Counted from the first letter of the stretch, positions 43,696 to 52,745 are shown. The stretch is DNA of 64,000 nt from Bryobacteraceae bacterium (GCA_025056455.1 JANWVY010000004.1:248001-312000), one strand, 5' to 3'. Translations and numbers: made by a program. The notes: generated by a model from the sequence alone, not told the origin.

Positions 43696-45107
43696 AGAGA
43701 CGATTTTGGTCCCGACGAGAGCTTCTGTGGCGGGCCGGAGGCGGCATCGCTGGACTGGCGTTTGCGGATTTACTCGCGCGCGAGGCCCGGGGCGCAGCGA
43801 GCGTCAGCCCCTTGGCCCCCAAGCCCCCTCATTTTCCTGCCAAGGCGAAAGCAGTCATTTCCATTTTTTGCTACGGCGGGGTCAGCCAGATGGACACCTT
43901 CGACCCCAAGCCCGAACTCTACCGCCGCCGCGGCGAAGCGCTAACCGGCAAAGGAGAAGTGGTTGTTTCGCAGGGCAACCCGGGCGGCTTGATGCCTTCT
44001 TTGTGGGAGTTCAAGCGCTACGGCGAGTGCGGCATGGAGGTCTCCGATCTCTTCCCTAAGGTGGGCGCCCTGGCTGACGAAATCGCCTTGGTTCGCTCCA
44101 TGTACGCGCTATCCAACGATCACGGTCCAGCTCTCTTTCACATGAATACGGGGAGCGTCTTGCCGGGCCACCCTAGCATGGGTAGCTGGGTGACCTACGG
44201 GCTCGGAACGGAAAACCAAAACCTGCCCGCTTTTGTCGTTTTCACGGATCCGCGCGGGGGGCCGATTGGTGGTGCGCCGAATTGGGGCAATGGGTACATG
44301 CCTGCCGCTTATCAAGGAACACAGTTCCGTTCCACCGGAGACCCCATTGTGGATCTCAAACCGGCGAAGGCCATGGACGCCGAAAGGCAGCGACGGTGGC
44401 TCGATTTACTCGCCAAGCTGAACGCCGAACACGCGGCCCGGAATCCCGAAGACACCGAGCTTGCCGCGCGCATTGCCAGTTATGAACTCGCCTATCGCAT
44501 GCAAACGCATGCTCTCGAAGCCGTCGCCGTGGACAAGGAGAGCGAAACGACGCGTAAACTCTACATGGTGGACGATCCCGTGGCAGGTTACTTTGGCCGG
44601 CAATGCTTAATGGCTCGCCGCCTAGTGGAGCGCGGCGTTCGCTTCGTCCAGATTTATTCAGGTGGCGGGAATTTCCAGTCCAGCTGGGACGCCCACTGGG
44701 ATATCCAGCACAACCACGGCCTGCATGCCGCCGAAACCGATGGCCCCATCGCCGGGCTCATCCGCGACTTGAAAGGGCGAGGACTCTTAGATAGCACGCT
44801 ACTGATTTGGCACGGCGAGTTCGGCCGCATGCCGATTTCTCAGCGCATGAACGGGAGGGATCACAATCCCCACTGCTTCAGCATCTGGTTGTGCGGCGGC
44901 GGCGTAAAAGGCGGTGTGATCGTCGGCGCCACTGATGAGTTTGGTTACAAAGTGGCGGAGAACGGCAAATCGATTCACGATCTCCACGCCACGATGCTTC
45001 ATCTGCTCGGCTTTGATCACGAAAAGCTCACCTATTTCCACAACGGCCGTCATATGCGTTTGACCGACGTTGCCGGCAACGTAATCCGAGAAGTGCTGGC
45101 CAGCTAA
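43692..45107 (+). CDS. Tat-exported DUF1501 (sulfatase-fold) protein
   Basis: A 471-residue protein with a Tat signal (SRRELLWRAGGGIAGLAFA). Core motifs: VISIFCYGGVSQMDTFDPKPEL, NDHGPALFHMNTGSVLPGHPSMG, FVVFTDPRGGP, LLIWHGEFGRMPISQ, GRDHNPHCFSIWLCGGG. DUF1501 belongs to the alkaline-phosphatase/sulfatase superfamily, and His/Asp residues in HGEFG and GRDHNP likely bind metal. It overlaps PSD1 by ATGA, so the two are made together. Substrate is unknown; linkage to periplasmic sulfated-glycan breakdown is inferred from other genomes. Confidence 0.95.
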   Translation: MKRRFWSRRELLWRAGGGIAGLAFADLLAREARGAASVSPLAPKPPHFPAKAKAVISIFCYGGVSQMDTFDPKPELYRRRGEALTGKGEVVVSQGNPGGLMPSLWEFKRYGECGMEVSDLFPKVGALADEIALVRSMYALSNDHGPALFHMNTGSVLPGHPSMGSWVTYGLGTENQNLPAFVVFTDPRGGPIGGAPNWGNGYMPAAYQGTQFRSTGDPIVDLKPAKAMDAERQRRWLDLLAKLNAEHAARNPEDTELAARIASYELAYRMQTHALEAVAVDKESETTRKLYMVDDPVAGYFGRQCLMARRLVERGVRFVQIYSGGGNFQSSWDAHWDIQHNHGLHAAETDGPIAGLIRDLKGRGLLDSTLLIWHGEFGRMPISQRMNGRDHNPHCFSIWLCGGGVKGGVIVGATDEFGYKVAENGKSIHDLHATMLHLLGFDHEKLTYFHNGRHMRLTDVAGNVIREVLAS

Positions 45108-45123
45108 AGCGGCCCTGCGAAGC

Positions 45124-46782
45124 TCAACGGAGGGACTGATATTCAAGCACCTGGCCGTCGGCTAGCAAACGCTCGCGCAGCTTGTCATAGGGAACGTCTT
45201 GAACAGCGAGCCGGCCGTCGATGGCCATCGCCGCGGCAGTTGCAGCTGATTGCCCGAGAATCATAAAAACCGGTTCCATGCGGATGGAGCCGTAGGCCAC
45301 GTGGGAGCTGGACACGCAAACCGGCACCAGGAGATTCGCGACTTGCCCCTTCTTGGGGACTAAAGCCCCGTAGGCAATCTGGTAAGGCCCGTTGGTGCTC
45401 ACCCCAAGGTCCCCTTCGTTCTGCACATATCCCTCCGGGGTGATGTAGCGCTGCACATTATGCGAGTCGATGGTGTAAGATCCCATGCCAACCGGCTCGG
45501 GCGTCGGCCGCGTCTTCAGCAGCTCGTGTTGCGTCATCACAAATTGGCCCACCATCCGGCGCGCTTCCCGCACATAGATCTGATGGGGCCAGTGCCCGTT
45601 GTCGACAAACTCATCCTTGGCCAGTCCCCACTGCGCCATCTCGCTGCGTACCTCCTCGGGCACGCGCGGGTCTGAAGCAATGAAGTAGAAAAGTCCCTTC
45701 TGATACTCCTCGTGTTCGCGCAGGATTTCCCGGCGGCGCTCATAGCTTGCTTCGGGGTAATCCCAGTTGCGCCCGATGTTGTCCGTCGAAAATGGTCCGT
45801 GGTTGTTGGTGTCGGTTTTGAGATTGGGAATGGGATCGAATTTATGAAACGTTTCGCGCCAGCCAGCTTCGAAAATGCGGAGTAAAAGCTCGTATTCCCG
45901 TGGATCGTAGCCTGGGGGTCTGGTGAAAGCAACGCGATTTTGAGGCACCTTCGTCAAGCACACTCGAAAGCAGTAGGCTTGCACTTTTTTATCAGCCTCA
46001 CCGTAATTGCCGGGATGTTCCGTGCTGATGCGCCGCAAAACACCGCTCTTGGGGTCACCAGGAACCACATAGGGTGAAATGGGCCTCGGTAAAACCCCGA
46101 AATGATGCCGGTGATGAAGCACACCGGTTTGTACGCCCGCCCACTTCTCGTCGTAGGTACGAATGGATTCCCGGCCCACGGTGTAGTCCACGCCCGCGCT
46201 CGCCAAAAGATCACCCTCATAGGTCGCGTCCAGAAACACTTTTCCGCGGTAAACATCGCCGTTCAGCATGCGGATGGATTGAATCTGGTCCCCTTTCTTG
46301 ACGACGCCGCTTTTGCGGTCCAGCCAGCTGTTGCGGTAAACCGGGATCTTGTATTCTCGGATCCAGTCTTCAAAAATTCTCTCTGCCACATGCGGCTCAA
46401 AGATCCACATGGTTCGCCGGGCTTGATCCATGGCCTCGGTCCCTTGTCCGCGGTTGCCATACTCTTCTCTCTTCTGCCATCGCCAAGCCTCGGGCTTCTG
46501 ATAGTGCAGCCAAACGCGATGGTAGAACTCGCGGGAAAGGCCCCCAATGACAGCCTTATTTCCTGAATCCGTCCAGCCCAGACCGCCCGCCGTGAGTCCT
46601 CCTAAGTGTTTCTCGGGGCACACCAGAAGGACCGACTTCGCCATGCGCTTGGCCTGCACGGCGGCGGTCACAGCGGCCGAGCTACAGCCATAAATGATGA
46701 TGTCTGCGCTGCGTTGAGCGGGCCAGCACAGGAAGCTGAAAGGTCCGGCTAGAGCGACAACCAGCAAAGACCGCGACCACAT
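45124..46782 (-). CDS. exported FAD-dependent oxidoreductase (FAD_oxidored family)
   Basis: A 552-residue protein with an N-terminal signal segment (MWSRSLLVVALAGPFSF). The FAD-binding Rossmann strand and loop follow (ADIIIYGCSSAAVTAAVQA), with GCSSAA in place of the classical GxGxxG, as seen in this family. Further conserved blocks are HLGGLTAGGLGWTDSG, FLDATYEGDLLASAGVDYTVGRE and a C-terminal GQSAATAAAMAID. Members are often found beside PSD1/DUF1501 genes and with sugar catabolism; reaction unknown. The start at 46782 is chosen for the signal; a longer in-frame start exists upstream. It converges on DUF1501 with 16 bp between. Confidence 0.9.
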   Translation of the reverse strand: MWSRSLLVVALAGPFSFLCWPAQRSADIIIYGCSSAAVTAAVQAKRMAKSVLLVCPEKHLGGLTAGGLGWTDSGNKAVIGGLSREFYHRVWLHYQKPEAWRWQKREEYGNRGQGTEAMDQARRTMWIFEPHVAERIFEDWIREYKIPVYRNSWLDRKSGVVKKGDQIQSIRMLNGDVYRGKVFLDATYEGDLLASAGVDYTVGRESIRTYDEKWAGVQTGVLHHRHHFGVLPRPISPYVVPGDPKSGVLRRISTEHPGNYGEADKKVQAYCFRVCLTKVPQNRVAFTRPPGYDPREYELLLRIFEAGWRETFHKFDPIPNLKTDTNNHGPFSTDNIGRNWDYPEASYERRREILREHEEYQKGLFYFIASDPRVPEEVRSEMAQWGLAKDEFVDNGHWPHQIYVREARRMVGQFVMTQHELLKTRPTPEPVGMGSYTIDSHNVQRYITPEGYVQNEGDLGVSTNGPYQIAYGALVPKKGQVANLLVPVCVSSSHVAYGSIRMEPVFMILGQSAATAAAMAIDGRLAVQDVPYDKLRERLLADGQVLEYQSLR

Positions 46783-46861
46783 CCTAAGGAGCTCCCCCTT
46801 TCTGTTGTTACAAGTCTCTAAATGCTTTCGCGCCCCGAGGTCGAAGCAACCTGCCACGAGC

Positions 46862-47302
46862 TTAGGCCACGCAGCGCGCGACCTCGACAAGCAGCGCAAC
46901 CTCGTCGGCGGTAAAAGTACGCTGCTGCCGGCTTGCCACGCCAAAAGCGCCTACCACCTGCGAACCCCGGAACACGGGCACGACAATGGCCCCCTCCATG
47001 CCTGTAGCCTTGGCAGCTGGGCGGACGTCGCCAGAAGTGTCCGTTTGGATGTTGCAGGCAGTCACCGGTTGTCCCCGCTCTACGGCCAGCCCCGCCATTC
47101 CCTTGCCCACCGGAATCTCTGCCACAAGCTGCAAGACTGCTTGCGGAATCTGATGACTCGCCGCAAGATGGAGGAGGCCGTCGTCGCCCAGCAAGTGCAC
47201 CGTTCCGCTATCAGCACCCAGGGCTTCAATCGCCGCTTGCAAAATTTTCTGCGCCCGGTCAGGATGAGAAGCCAGCTCGCGGGCCGTCTCCAACAACCCC
47301 AT
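46862..47302 (-). CDS. stand-alone GAF domain protein
   Basis: A 146-residue cytoplasmic protein covering one GAF domain: ALGADSGTVHLLGDDGLLHLAASH, VPVFRGSQVVGAFGVAS and a C-terminal helix after FTADEVALLVEVA. GAF domains bind small ligands or redox cofactors. No output domain is attached. ATG 47302 is chosen; GTG 47350, in frame, is an alternative that would bring it within 50 bp of the divergent symporter start. Confidence 0.8.
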   Translation of the reverse strand: MGLLETARELASHPDRAQKILQAAIEALGADSGTVHLLGDDGLLHLAASHQIPQAVLQLVAEIPVGKGMAGLAVERGQPVTACNIQTDTSGDVRPAAKATGMEGAIVVPVFRGSQVVGAFGVASRQQRTFTADEVALLVEVARCVA

Positions 47303-47383
47303 GCCCCTTATTCTGTCAAGTTGCCGCCAGTTTTGCCCAACCACTCCCACCCGCGCTGCAACGGTCTTTCGTCCCGGGGGCGG

Positions 47384-47389
47384 TATAAT
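47384..47389 (+). promoter_or_regulatory. -10 TATAAT, leaderless GTG start of symporter
   Basis: A perfect TATAAT, eight bases, then GTG 47398. No SD sits before GTG or before the ATG at 47413. The predicted transcript starts at or within two bases of the GTG. Confidence 0.6.
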
Positions 47390-47397
47390 CTCAGACC

Positions 47398-49176
47398 GTG
47401 CAACTTCGCTCCATGGATTGGGCCGTCATTGGCCTGTACTTTCTTTTCAATCTCGCTATTGGCTGGTATTACAAATCCCGAGCGGGCAAAAATGTCGGCG
47501 AGTTCTTCCTTTCCGGGCGGGACGTGCCCTGGTGGTTAGCAGGCACCTCCATGGTGGCGACGACCTTTGCCGCCGACACGCCTCTGGCCGTCACGGGGAT
47601 GGTAGCGCGCTACGGGATTGCAGGGAACTGGTTGTGGTGGTCGTTTGTCGCCAGCGGCATGATGACGGTCTTCTTCTATGCGCGCCTGTGGCGCCGCTCC
47701 GGCGTGATGACCGATATCGAGTTCGCCGAGATCCGGTACTCCGGCCGCGCGGCCGCCTTCTTGCGCGGTTTTCGCGCGCTTTATCTCGGCGTGCCGATCA
47801 ACTGCATTGTGCTCGGGTGGGTGAACCTAGCCATGGTGAAAATCCTCATGCTGGTTCTCGGTGTGAACAAAACTCTGTCGCTGGTGATGGTCATGGGGCT
47901 CATTGCTGTCACTTCCTACATTTCGACTCTTAGCGGATTGTGGGGCGTGCTGGTGACCGATGTCTTTCAATTCGTCATCAAGATGGGCATGGTGATCGTT
48001 CTCGCCATCGTTGCCGTCAACGCAGTGGGAGGAATTGATGGCCTGATGGCGAAACTGGCGCTGCTTGAGCAACAGGGAGGGGGGCGCGGCATGAGCCGGG
48101 GCGCTGCTCTCAGTTTTGTTCCCGATCTCAACTCGGCTTGGATGCCGCTCATTACGTTTTTGGTCTATATCTCACTGAATTGGTGGGCGACGTGGTATCC
48201 CGGAGCCGAACCAGGAGGCGGCGGCTATGTCGCCCAGCGAATGTTCTGCGCCAAGGACGAACGACATTCTCTGCTGGCCACGCTGTGGTTCAATATCGCC
48301 CACTATGCCATCCGGCCCTGGCCGTGGATTCTGACCGGCCTGGCCTCGATGGTCCTATATCCCAATCTCTCCGACCCGGAAACCGGCTACGTCCGGGTGA
48401 TGATCGACTATCTGCCTGCTTCGCTCAGAGGTCTCATGATCGCCGCCTTTGCCGCAGCCTTCATGTCCACCATCGCCACACAGCTCAACTGGGGCGCGAG
48501 CTATCTCGTCAACGACGTCTACCGCCGGTTTGTGAACCCTACGGCCAGCGAGAAAACCCTAGTGCGCGTCTCGCAGGCCTCGACCGTAGCCTTAAGCCTG
48601 CTGTCCGCTCTCGTCACCTTCTCCATGGATTCGATCAGCGGCGCTTGGAAGTTGCTTCTTGTGACCGGCGCCGGCACCGGAGGCGTGCTTTTGCTGCGCT
48701 GGTACTGGTGGCGTATCAACGCTTGGAGCGAAATCTCAGCCATGGTGGCCGCCTTCACCGTTTCGCTCTACCTGCAAACCGTTCAGGGCATGGATACCGA
48801 TAAACCTGTCGACTTCGCCTGGGTGATGATCCTGACCGTTTCGATCACGACAGCTGTCTGGTTGCTCGTTACCGTCCTGACGCCAGCTGAGCCCGATCAC
48901 GTGCTGCTGAACTTCTACCGGCGGACAAAACCTTCTTGGGGGTGGGGACCTATCGCGCGGCAGGCCCCCGACGTCAAACCCGTGCAAGACGGTGTTTGGA
49001 ATTTGCTGGACTGGCTCTGCGGATGCGTGATGATTTACGGCGCCCTGTTTGGAGCAGGGAAGATCCTACTCAAAGAGTACGCTTTAGGCGGGGCGATGCT
49101 GGCGATCGCTGCTGCCGCTGGCGCGGTGATTTATTGGGACCTCAACCGTCGCGGCTGGCGTTCCGTGATCGATTGA
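47398..49176 (+). CDS. sodium:solute symporter (SSS family), second copy
   Basis: A 592-residue polytopic carrier with SSS features: WYYKSRAGKNVGEFFLSGRDVPWWLAGTSMVATTFAADTP and SLNWWATWYPGAEPGGGGY, which replaces the usual GTDQ segment. AQRMFCAKDERHS and AAFMSTIATQLNWGASYLVNDVY complete the core. Unlike the copy at 9183, it has no small membrane partner and no helical insert. Start is probably GTG 47398, because TATAAT lies 8 nt upstream; ATG 47413 is also possible. It is likely transcribed alone. Confidence 0.93.
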   Translation: MQLRSMDWAVIGLYFLFNLAIGWYYKSRAGKNVGEFFLSGRDVPWWLAGTSMVATTFAADTPLAVTGMVARYGIAGNWLWWSFVASGMMTVFFYARLWRRSGVMTDIEFAEIRYSGRAAAFLRGFRALYLGVPINCIVLGWVNLAMVKILMLVLGVNKTLSLVMVMGLIAVTSYISTLSGLWGVLVTDVFQFVIKMGMVIVLAIVAVNAVGGIDGLMAKLALLEQQGGGRGMSRGAALSFVPDLNSAWMPLITFLVYISLNWWATWYPGAEPGGGGYVAQRMFCAKDERHSLLATLWFNIAHYAIRPWPWILTGLASMVLYPNLSDPETGYVRVMIDYLPASLRGLMIAAFAAAFMSTIATQLNWGASYLVNDVYRRFVNPTASEKTLVRVSQASTVALSLLSALVTFSMDSISGAWKLLLVTGAGTGGVLLLRWYWWRINAWSEISAMVAAFTVSLYLQTVQGMDTDKPVDFAWVMILTVSITTAVWLLVTVLTPAEPDHVLLNFYRRTKPSWGWGPIARQAPDVKPVQDGVWNLLDWLCGCVMIYGALFGAGKILLKEYALGGAMLAIAAAAGAVIYWDLNRRGWRSVID

Positions 49177-49353
49177 GTGGCGGCCCGGGGAAGCCATCGG
49201 CTAGAGAGAATGCCCGGGGGGAAACGCCCCAAAGAGAAACCAAGACCTCGGCCACCATGGCTCTAAACTCCGAACCGCTTGAAGTCGACTCTGAACTCCC
49301 AACCGGCCGGAGTCGCTTCCAGCCGTCAGCCGGCTAGGCCCGGTTCACCAAGC

Positions 49354-49875
49354 TCACTTCTTGCCTGAAGCACGAGCTGTTGTCGGCGGCACGATCCCCT
49401 TGGCGCGAAGATAGCCGACCAGATTGCCATAGTGCTGGTTCCAACTCACCAGCAAGCTCAGCATAGCGTCGACTGGCGGTGCGCTACGGCTCCCCGCCTC
49501 GGCAGCTTTCAACGCCTTCTCGTCGGTCATGTTCTGGAACACCACATCGCAGTATTGAAACGATTCCTTGAGCGCCGCCACCAAGTCGTCTTTAGACTGG
49601 CTTGCGGGCTTCTTGGGGTTCGAAGCTTTGCCTTCCACCCGGGCGCAGAGGTTATAGTTCATCAGCACGTTGTGGTCGATCCATTCTGCAAAGGAGCGTT
49701 GGGGAGGAGTTAACCGGAAGTTGTATTCGCTGGCAGGCATGTATTCGGCCGCTTCAATGAGATTCCGCTTCGCCAGATCATATCTTGGAAGAATCGCCTG
49801 CATGAGCGGGCCCTGGGCGAAAACTGTACTCAAGACGCCTAGCCCGAAGTAGGCGCCAGGAAGAGAAATCTTCAT
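49354..49875 (-). CDS. exported DinB-like protein
   Basis: A 173-residue protein with a signal peptide (MKISLPGAYFGLGVLSTVFAQ) and a four-helix DinB-like bundle. EYNFRLTPPQRSFAEWIDHNV carries the first metal His and WNQHYGNLVGYLR the late His. DinB proteins act as thiol-dependent metalloenzymes or damage-inducible factors; an exported form has no assigned role. Its ATG overlaps the stop of the hybrid kinase (ATGA). TAGAAT lies 6 nt upstream as a possible independent promoter. Confidence 0.88.
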   Translation of the reverse strand: MKISLPGAYFGLGVLSTVFAQGPLMQAILPRYDLAKRNLIEAAEYMPASEYNFRLTPPQRSFAEWIDHNVLMNYNLCARVEGKASNPKKPASQSKDDLVAALKESFQYCDVVFQNMTDEKALKAAEAGSRSAPPVDAMLSLLVSWNQHYGNLVGYLRAKGIVPPTTARASGKK

Positions 49876-52025
49876 ACGGGCATTCTAACAGTGTTGTTTT
49901 GGTTTCTCACCGATCTGCGTTCAGCCGGAGTGGAATCAGGGGAGCTGTCGGCAAAATGTGTCGCGGTCGTGGTAATCTCCGCAACCGAGAGCCAGCGCTC
50001 AACTTTCTCCGCAATCTGTTGCGGGCTAATGGGCTTCGTCAAGTAATCGTCCATTCCAGCAGTCTCGCAGCGTTTCCGGTCCGATTCCATGGCCGAGGCC
50101 GTCAAGGCGATGATCGGCGTGCGGCGCTTGGAGCTGGCTTCCAACCGCCGGATCTCCCGCGTAGCCTGCAAGCCGTCCATCTCCGGCATCATGACATCCA
50201 TCAAGATGAGGTCAAAGCGACCGGGAACAAACATCTTGCAGGCCTCTACGCCATTCAAGGCAGTCAAGATTTCGTGGCCCATCTTCTCGAGTAGTCGGGT
50301 CGTAATTTTTGCGTTGATGGGATTGTCTTCCACGAGGAGAATCCGCGCCCGGCGGGCTGATTCCGGGATTTGCAGCGAGTTTATAGCCCGGGGCGCTACC
50401 GGCTTGGAAGCCAGCGGGAAGGGAATTGAGAACCAGAACGTGGAGCCTTTGCCGAGCTCACTCTGCACACCAATCTCGCCGCCCATGAGTCGCACTAGCT
50501 GTTTGGAGATTGCAAGGCCCAGACCGGTGCCTCCAAATTTGCGGGTCATGGTCGAATCCCCTTGACTGTAGGGACGAAACAAACGCTCGGCAGCCTCGGG
50601 CGAGATGCCAATTCCCGTGTCAGTGACGGCGATGCGAACCAGCCGGGCATTATCGCGGTCTCCCCGATAGCCCACTTCCACCGTCACCTTCCCCTCCGAA
50701 GTAAATTTGACCGCATTGCCAACCAGGTTCATCAACACTTGGCGGATCCGGGTGCTATCTCCCCGCACGTATTGTGGAGCCAAGGGGTCCCAGTTCAGGC
50801 TAAGCTCAATGCCCTTCGCCACGGCGCTGCCGCGCAGCAACGCCACGACGTCCTCGACCACTTCTCGCAAATCCATATCCGCCTCTTCGATGGAAAACCG
50901 GCCGGCCTCAATCTTGGAGTAATCCAGGATGTCATTGAGCACTGCGAGCAGGGAGGAGGCGCTGGTTTGGATGGTCTCCACCATCTCCTTTTGCTGCTGG
51001 GTCAGGGAAGAATCTGCAAGTAGTGCCGCCATCCCCATCACGCCGTTCATAGGCGTGCGAATCTCATGGCTGATGTTGGCGAGAAGTTCGGACTTGGCTG
51101 CCGAAGCCCGTTCAGCCCGCCGTTTTTCCCGCCGCGCCGCCTGAACCTGCTTGATAGCGAGCGCCAGGATAATCGCAAGCATAGCCAAGCCGGCCCACAG
51201 ATAAGAGGCCATTTTGCGGGAAGCGATGCCCTCAAGGATTGCTTCCACCTCGCTGGGCGGGCTTAAAAACCACTTGGTTTGGAGCCGGGCGAGCGTTCCG
51301 TCATGCCATAGCTGCTCTAGACCCAAACGTAAGCGTTCCGCCACGTTTTTCGCTCGCTTTTGCGCCCCGAGTCCCACCGCGACCGTCACCCCGTCCAGCG
51401 GAGTCGGATGCAGATCCATGTCCCGACATGCGGCCGGTTTTTGAAGCAAAAGAGCTTGAGCGCTGCGAAACTCAAAAAAGGCGGCATCCGCTTCGCCTCG
51501 ACAAACAGCCACGAGGGCGGCTGTCGGGCTTGGGTAGACTTTTTGTTCCACGTCCTGCAGATGAAGCTTCGCCGTTTGCCGGATCCCGGTGGAGCCTTCA
51601 TGTGCAATTTTGCGTGGCTGAGTTCTTGACGAAGACCCTGAACTTTTCGCCCGCGGCTGAATGAGGCAAAAGCTCAACCGTAACCACGGCGCAGTCGTGT
51701 GCCAGTGGCTCCGGTCCGAACGCGGGCTCATTCTCGGCCATAAATCCACGTCAAATTTGGCAAATGCCTCCTCTGGCCCACCTTTCACATAAACCCACTC
51801 CAGGCGGATCCCTTCCCGGTGAGCCGCCTCGTCAATCGCCTCAAAGGCGAAACCATCAGGACGGCCATCCACGCCAGAGACATAGTAGGGGTAGGCTTCG
51901 TTGTACCCGATGCGCCAAATGCGTTCTCGGTCCACCGGAGGCCTGGCCAGGCTCCAAAATGAACCGATTGCTGCAGGCAACACTAACGTGGCCGCCAGCA
52001 CGAGTTTGCGGTGGGGCAGCTTCAC
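49872..52025 (-). CDS. hybrid histidine kinase with SBP3-like periplasmic sensor
   Basis: A 717-residue protein. N-terminal anchor, then a family-3 solute-binding-like periplasmic domain (IWRIGYNEAYPYYVSG, FAFEAIDEAAHREGI, VAVCRGEADAAFFEF), and a transmembrane helix at WAGLAMLAIILALAIK. HisKA follows (SHEIRTPMNGVMG), HATPase (NLVGNAVKF, GTGLGLAISKQLVRLMGGE) and a C-terminal receiver (ILLVEDNPINAK, DLILMDVMMPEMDG). The sensor middle (~115-170) is Arg/Ser-rich and poorly conserved. Start GTG 52025 gives a proper signal anchor; a TTG 21 codons upstream is less likely. It is coupled by ATGA to DinB. Confidence 0.92.
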   Translation of the reverse strand: MKLPHRKLVLAATLVLPAAIGSFWSLARPPVDRERIWRIGYNEAYPYYVSGVDGRPDGFAFEAIDEAAHREGIRLEWVYVKGGPEEAFAKFDVDLWPRMSPRSDRSHWHTTAPWLRLSFCLIQPRAKSSGSSSRTQPRKIAHEGSTGIRQTAKLHLQDVEQKVYPSPTAALVAVCRGEADAAFFEFRSAQALLLQKPAACRDMDLHPTPLDGVTVAVGLGAQKRAKNVAERLRLGLEQLWHDGTLARLQTKWFLSPPSEVEAILEGIASRKMASYLWAGLAMLAIILALAIKQVQAARREKRRAERASAAKSELLANISHEIRTPMNGVMGMAALLADSSLTQQQKEMVETIQTSASSLLAVLNDILDYSKIEAGRFSIEEADMDLREVVEDVVALLRGSAVAKGIELSLNWDPLAPQYVRGDSTRIRQVLMNLVGNAVKFTSEGKVTVEVGYRGDRDNARLVRIAVTDTGIGISPEAAERLFRPYSQGDSTMTRKFGGTGLGLAISKQLVRLMGGEIGVQSELGKGSTFWFSIPFPLASKPVAPRAINSLQIPESARRARILLVEDNPINAKITTRLLEKMGHEILTALNGVEACKMFVPGRFDLILMDVMMPEMDGLQATREIRRLEASSKRRTPIIALTASAMESDRKRCETAGMDDYLTKPISPQQIAEKVERWLSVAEITTTATHFADSSPDSTPAERRSVRNQNNTVRMPV
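49882..49887 (-). promoter_or_regulatory. -10-like TAGAAT inside kinase end, 6 nt before DinB
   Basis: TAGAAT, six bases, ATG 49875. It lies within the last codons of the kinase, so it may be fortuitous, but spacing equals that at other leaderless candidates. Confidence 0.3.
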
Positions 52026-52187
52026 TTTCGGTTGTATATCGGCGGGTAGGATACGACCCTGTAGGAGAATCCCGCTGAGGGGGGCCAATTCCGGGTCATG
52101 AATGGGCTAAGTTTTCGGGACCGGGCCTTTGGCGAGAAGAGGAGAGTTGGGGCCAAGAAAAATATGTAAAAATTTTTATCAGAAGAC

Positions 52188-52216
52188 TTGACAATAAAAC
52201 ACTAAAATTTTATATT
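52188..52216 (+). promoter_or_regulatory. sigma-70-type promoter of hsp20 with UP-like AT tract
   Basis: TTGACA (52188-52193), 17-bp spacer, TATATT (52211-52216). This is the best housekeeping promoter in the window. An A/T-rich run at 52158-52180 upstream resembles an UP element. No sigma-32 -10 (CCCCAT) is present. Confidence 0.85.
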
Positions 52217-52238
52217 GAGGATGTAGAGATGGTCGGCG

Positions 52239-52293
52239 GGCCAGCACCCGCTGGCCAGATTAATTCTCATCGCAATGGTTTCTTAGGAGGAAC
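52239..52293 (+). promoter_or_regulatory. hsp20 5' UTR hairpins, candidate RNA thermometer
   Basis: A strong hairpin, GGCCAGC/GCTGGCC with loop ACCC (52239-52256), is followed by a weak one, GTTTC/GGAAC (52278-52282 with 52289-52293). The weak stem and loop hold the SD AGGAGG (52285-52290). A stable upstream stem plus a weak SD-masking stem before a small heat-shock gene is the usual layout of ROSE/fourU-type thermometers. Confidence 0.4.
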
Positions 52294-52298
52294 AAGCT

Positions 52299-52745
52299 AT
52301 GGCGCTGACTCGTTACAATCCCTTCTCTGCTCTCGAAACTCTGCCTTCTGAGTTCCGGTTGTTGCAGGATTCCCTCGGGCGTCTCCTCGAGGACTTCCAT
52401 CGCGAGAGCCGTCCCTGGAGCCCGGCCGTCGATATCCTGGAAACCGACAATGAGTTAATCCTGAAGGCTGACGTGCCCGATATGGACATGAAGGATATTC
52501 AAGTGGAGATCGAGAACGGCACGCTCGCCCTCAAGGGCTCTCGGAAATTTGAGAGCGAAAATAAGAAGTACGGCTACCATCGCATTGAGCGGAGCTATGG
52601 CTCTTTTGCTCGCTACTTCAGCCTGCCCGATACGGTGGATCCCGACAAAGTTGCTGCCGAGTACCACAATGGCGTGCTTACGATCACGCTTCCCAAGAAA
52701 GAAGTTGCCAAACCGCGAACCGTCAAGGTGGAGTTGAAGAACTAA
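52299..52745 (+). CDS. small heat-shock protein, Hsp20/alpha-crystallin family
   Basis: A 148-residue chaperone. N-terminal Phe/Leu-rich arm, then an alpha-crystallin domain from AVDILETDNELILKADVPDM to the conserved AEYHNGVLTITLPK. The C-terminal tail PRTVKVELKN carries a V-x-V variant of the I-x-I motif. It holds unfolding proteins under heat stress. AGGAGG lies 8 nt before ATG. It is a single-gene unit with its own promoter (52188-52216), structured leader and intrinsic terminator (52816-52860). Confidence 0.96.
   Translation: MALTRYNPFSALETLPSEFRLLQDSLGRLLEDFHRESRPWSPAVDILETDNELILKADVPDMDMKDIQVEIENGTLALKGSRKFESENKKYGYHRIERSYGSFARYFSLPDTVDPDKVAAEYHNGVLTITLPKKEVAKPRTVKVELKN

Noticed and set aside
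46862-46944. Upstream start (46944) of the FAD oxidoreductase
   Set aside because: It would run through the end of the GAF gene on the same strand and bury the signal peptide at residue 55.
51400-51760. Suspected frameshift in the sensor domain of the hybrid kinase
   Set aside because: The Arg/Ser-rich stretch looks odd, but the frame stays open and recognisable solute-binding motifs lie on both sides in the same frame.
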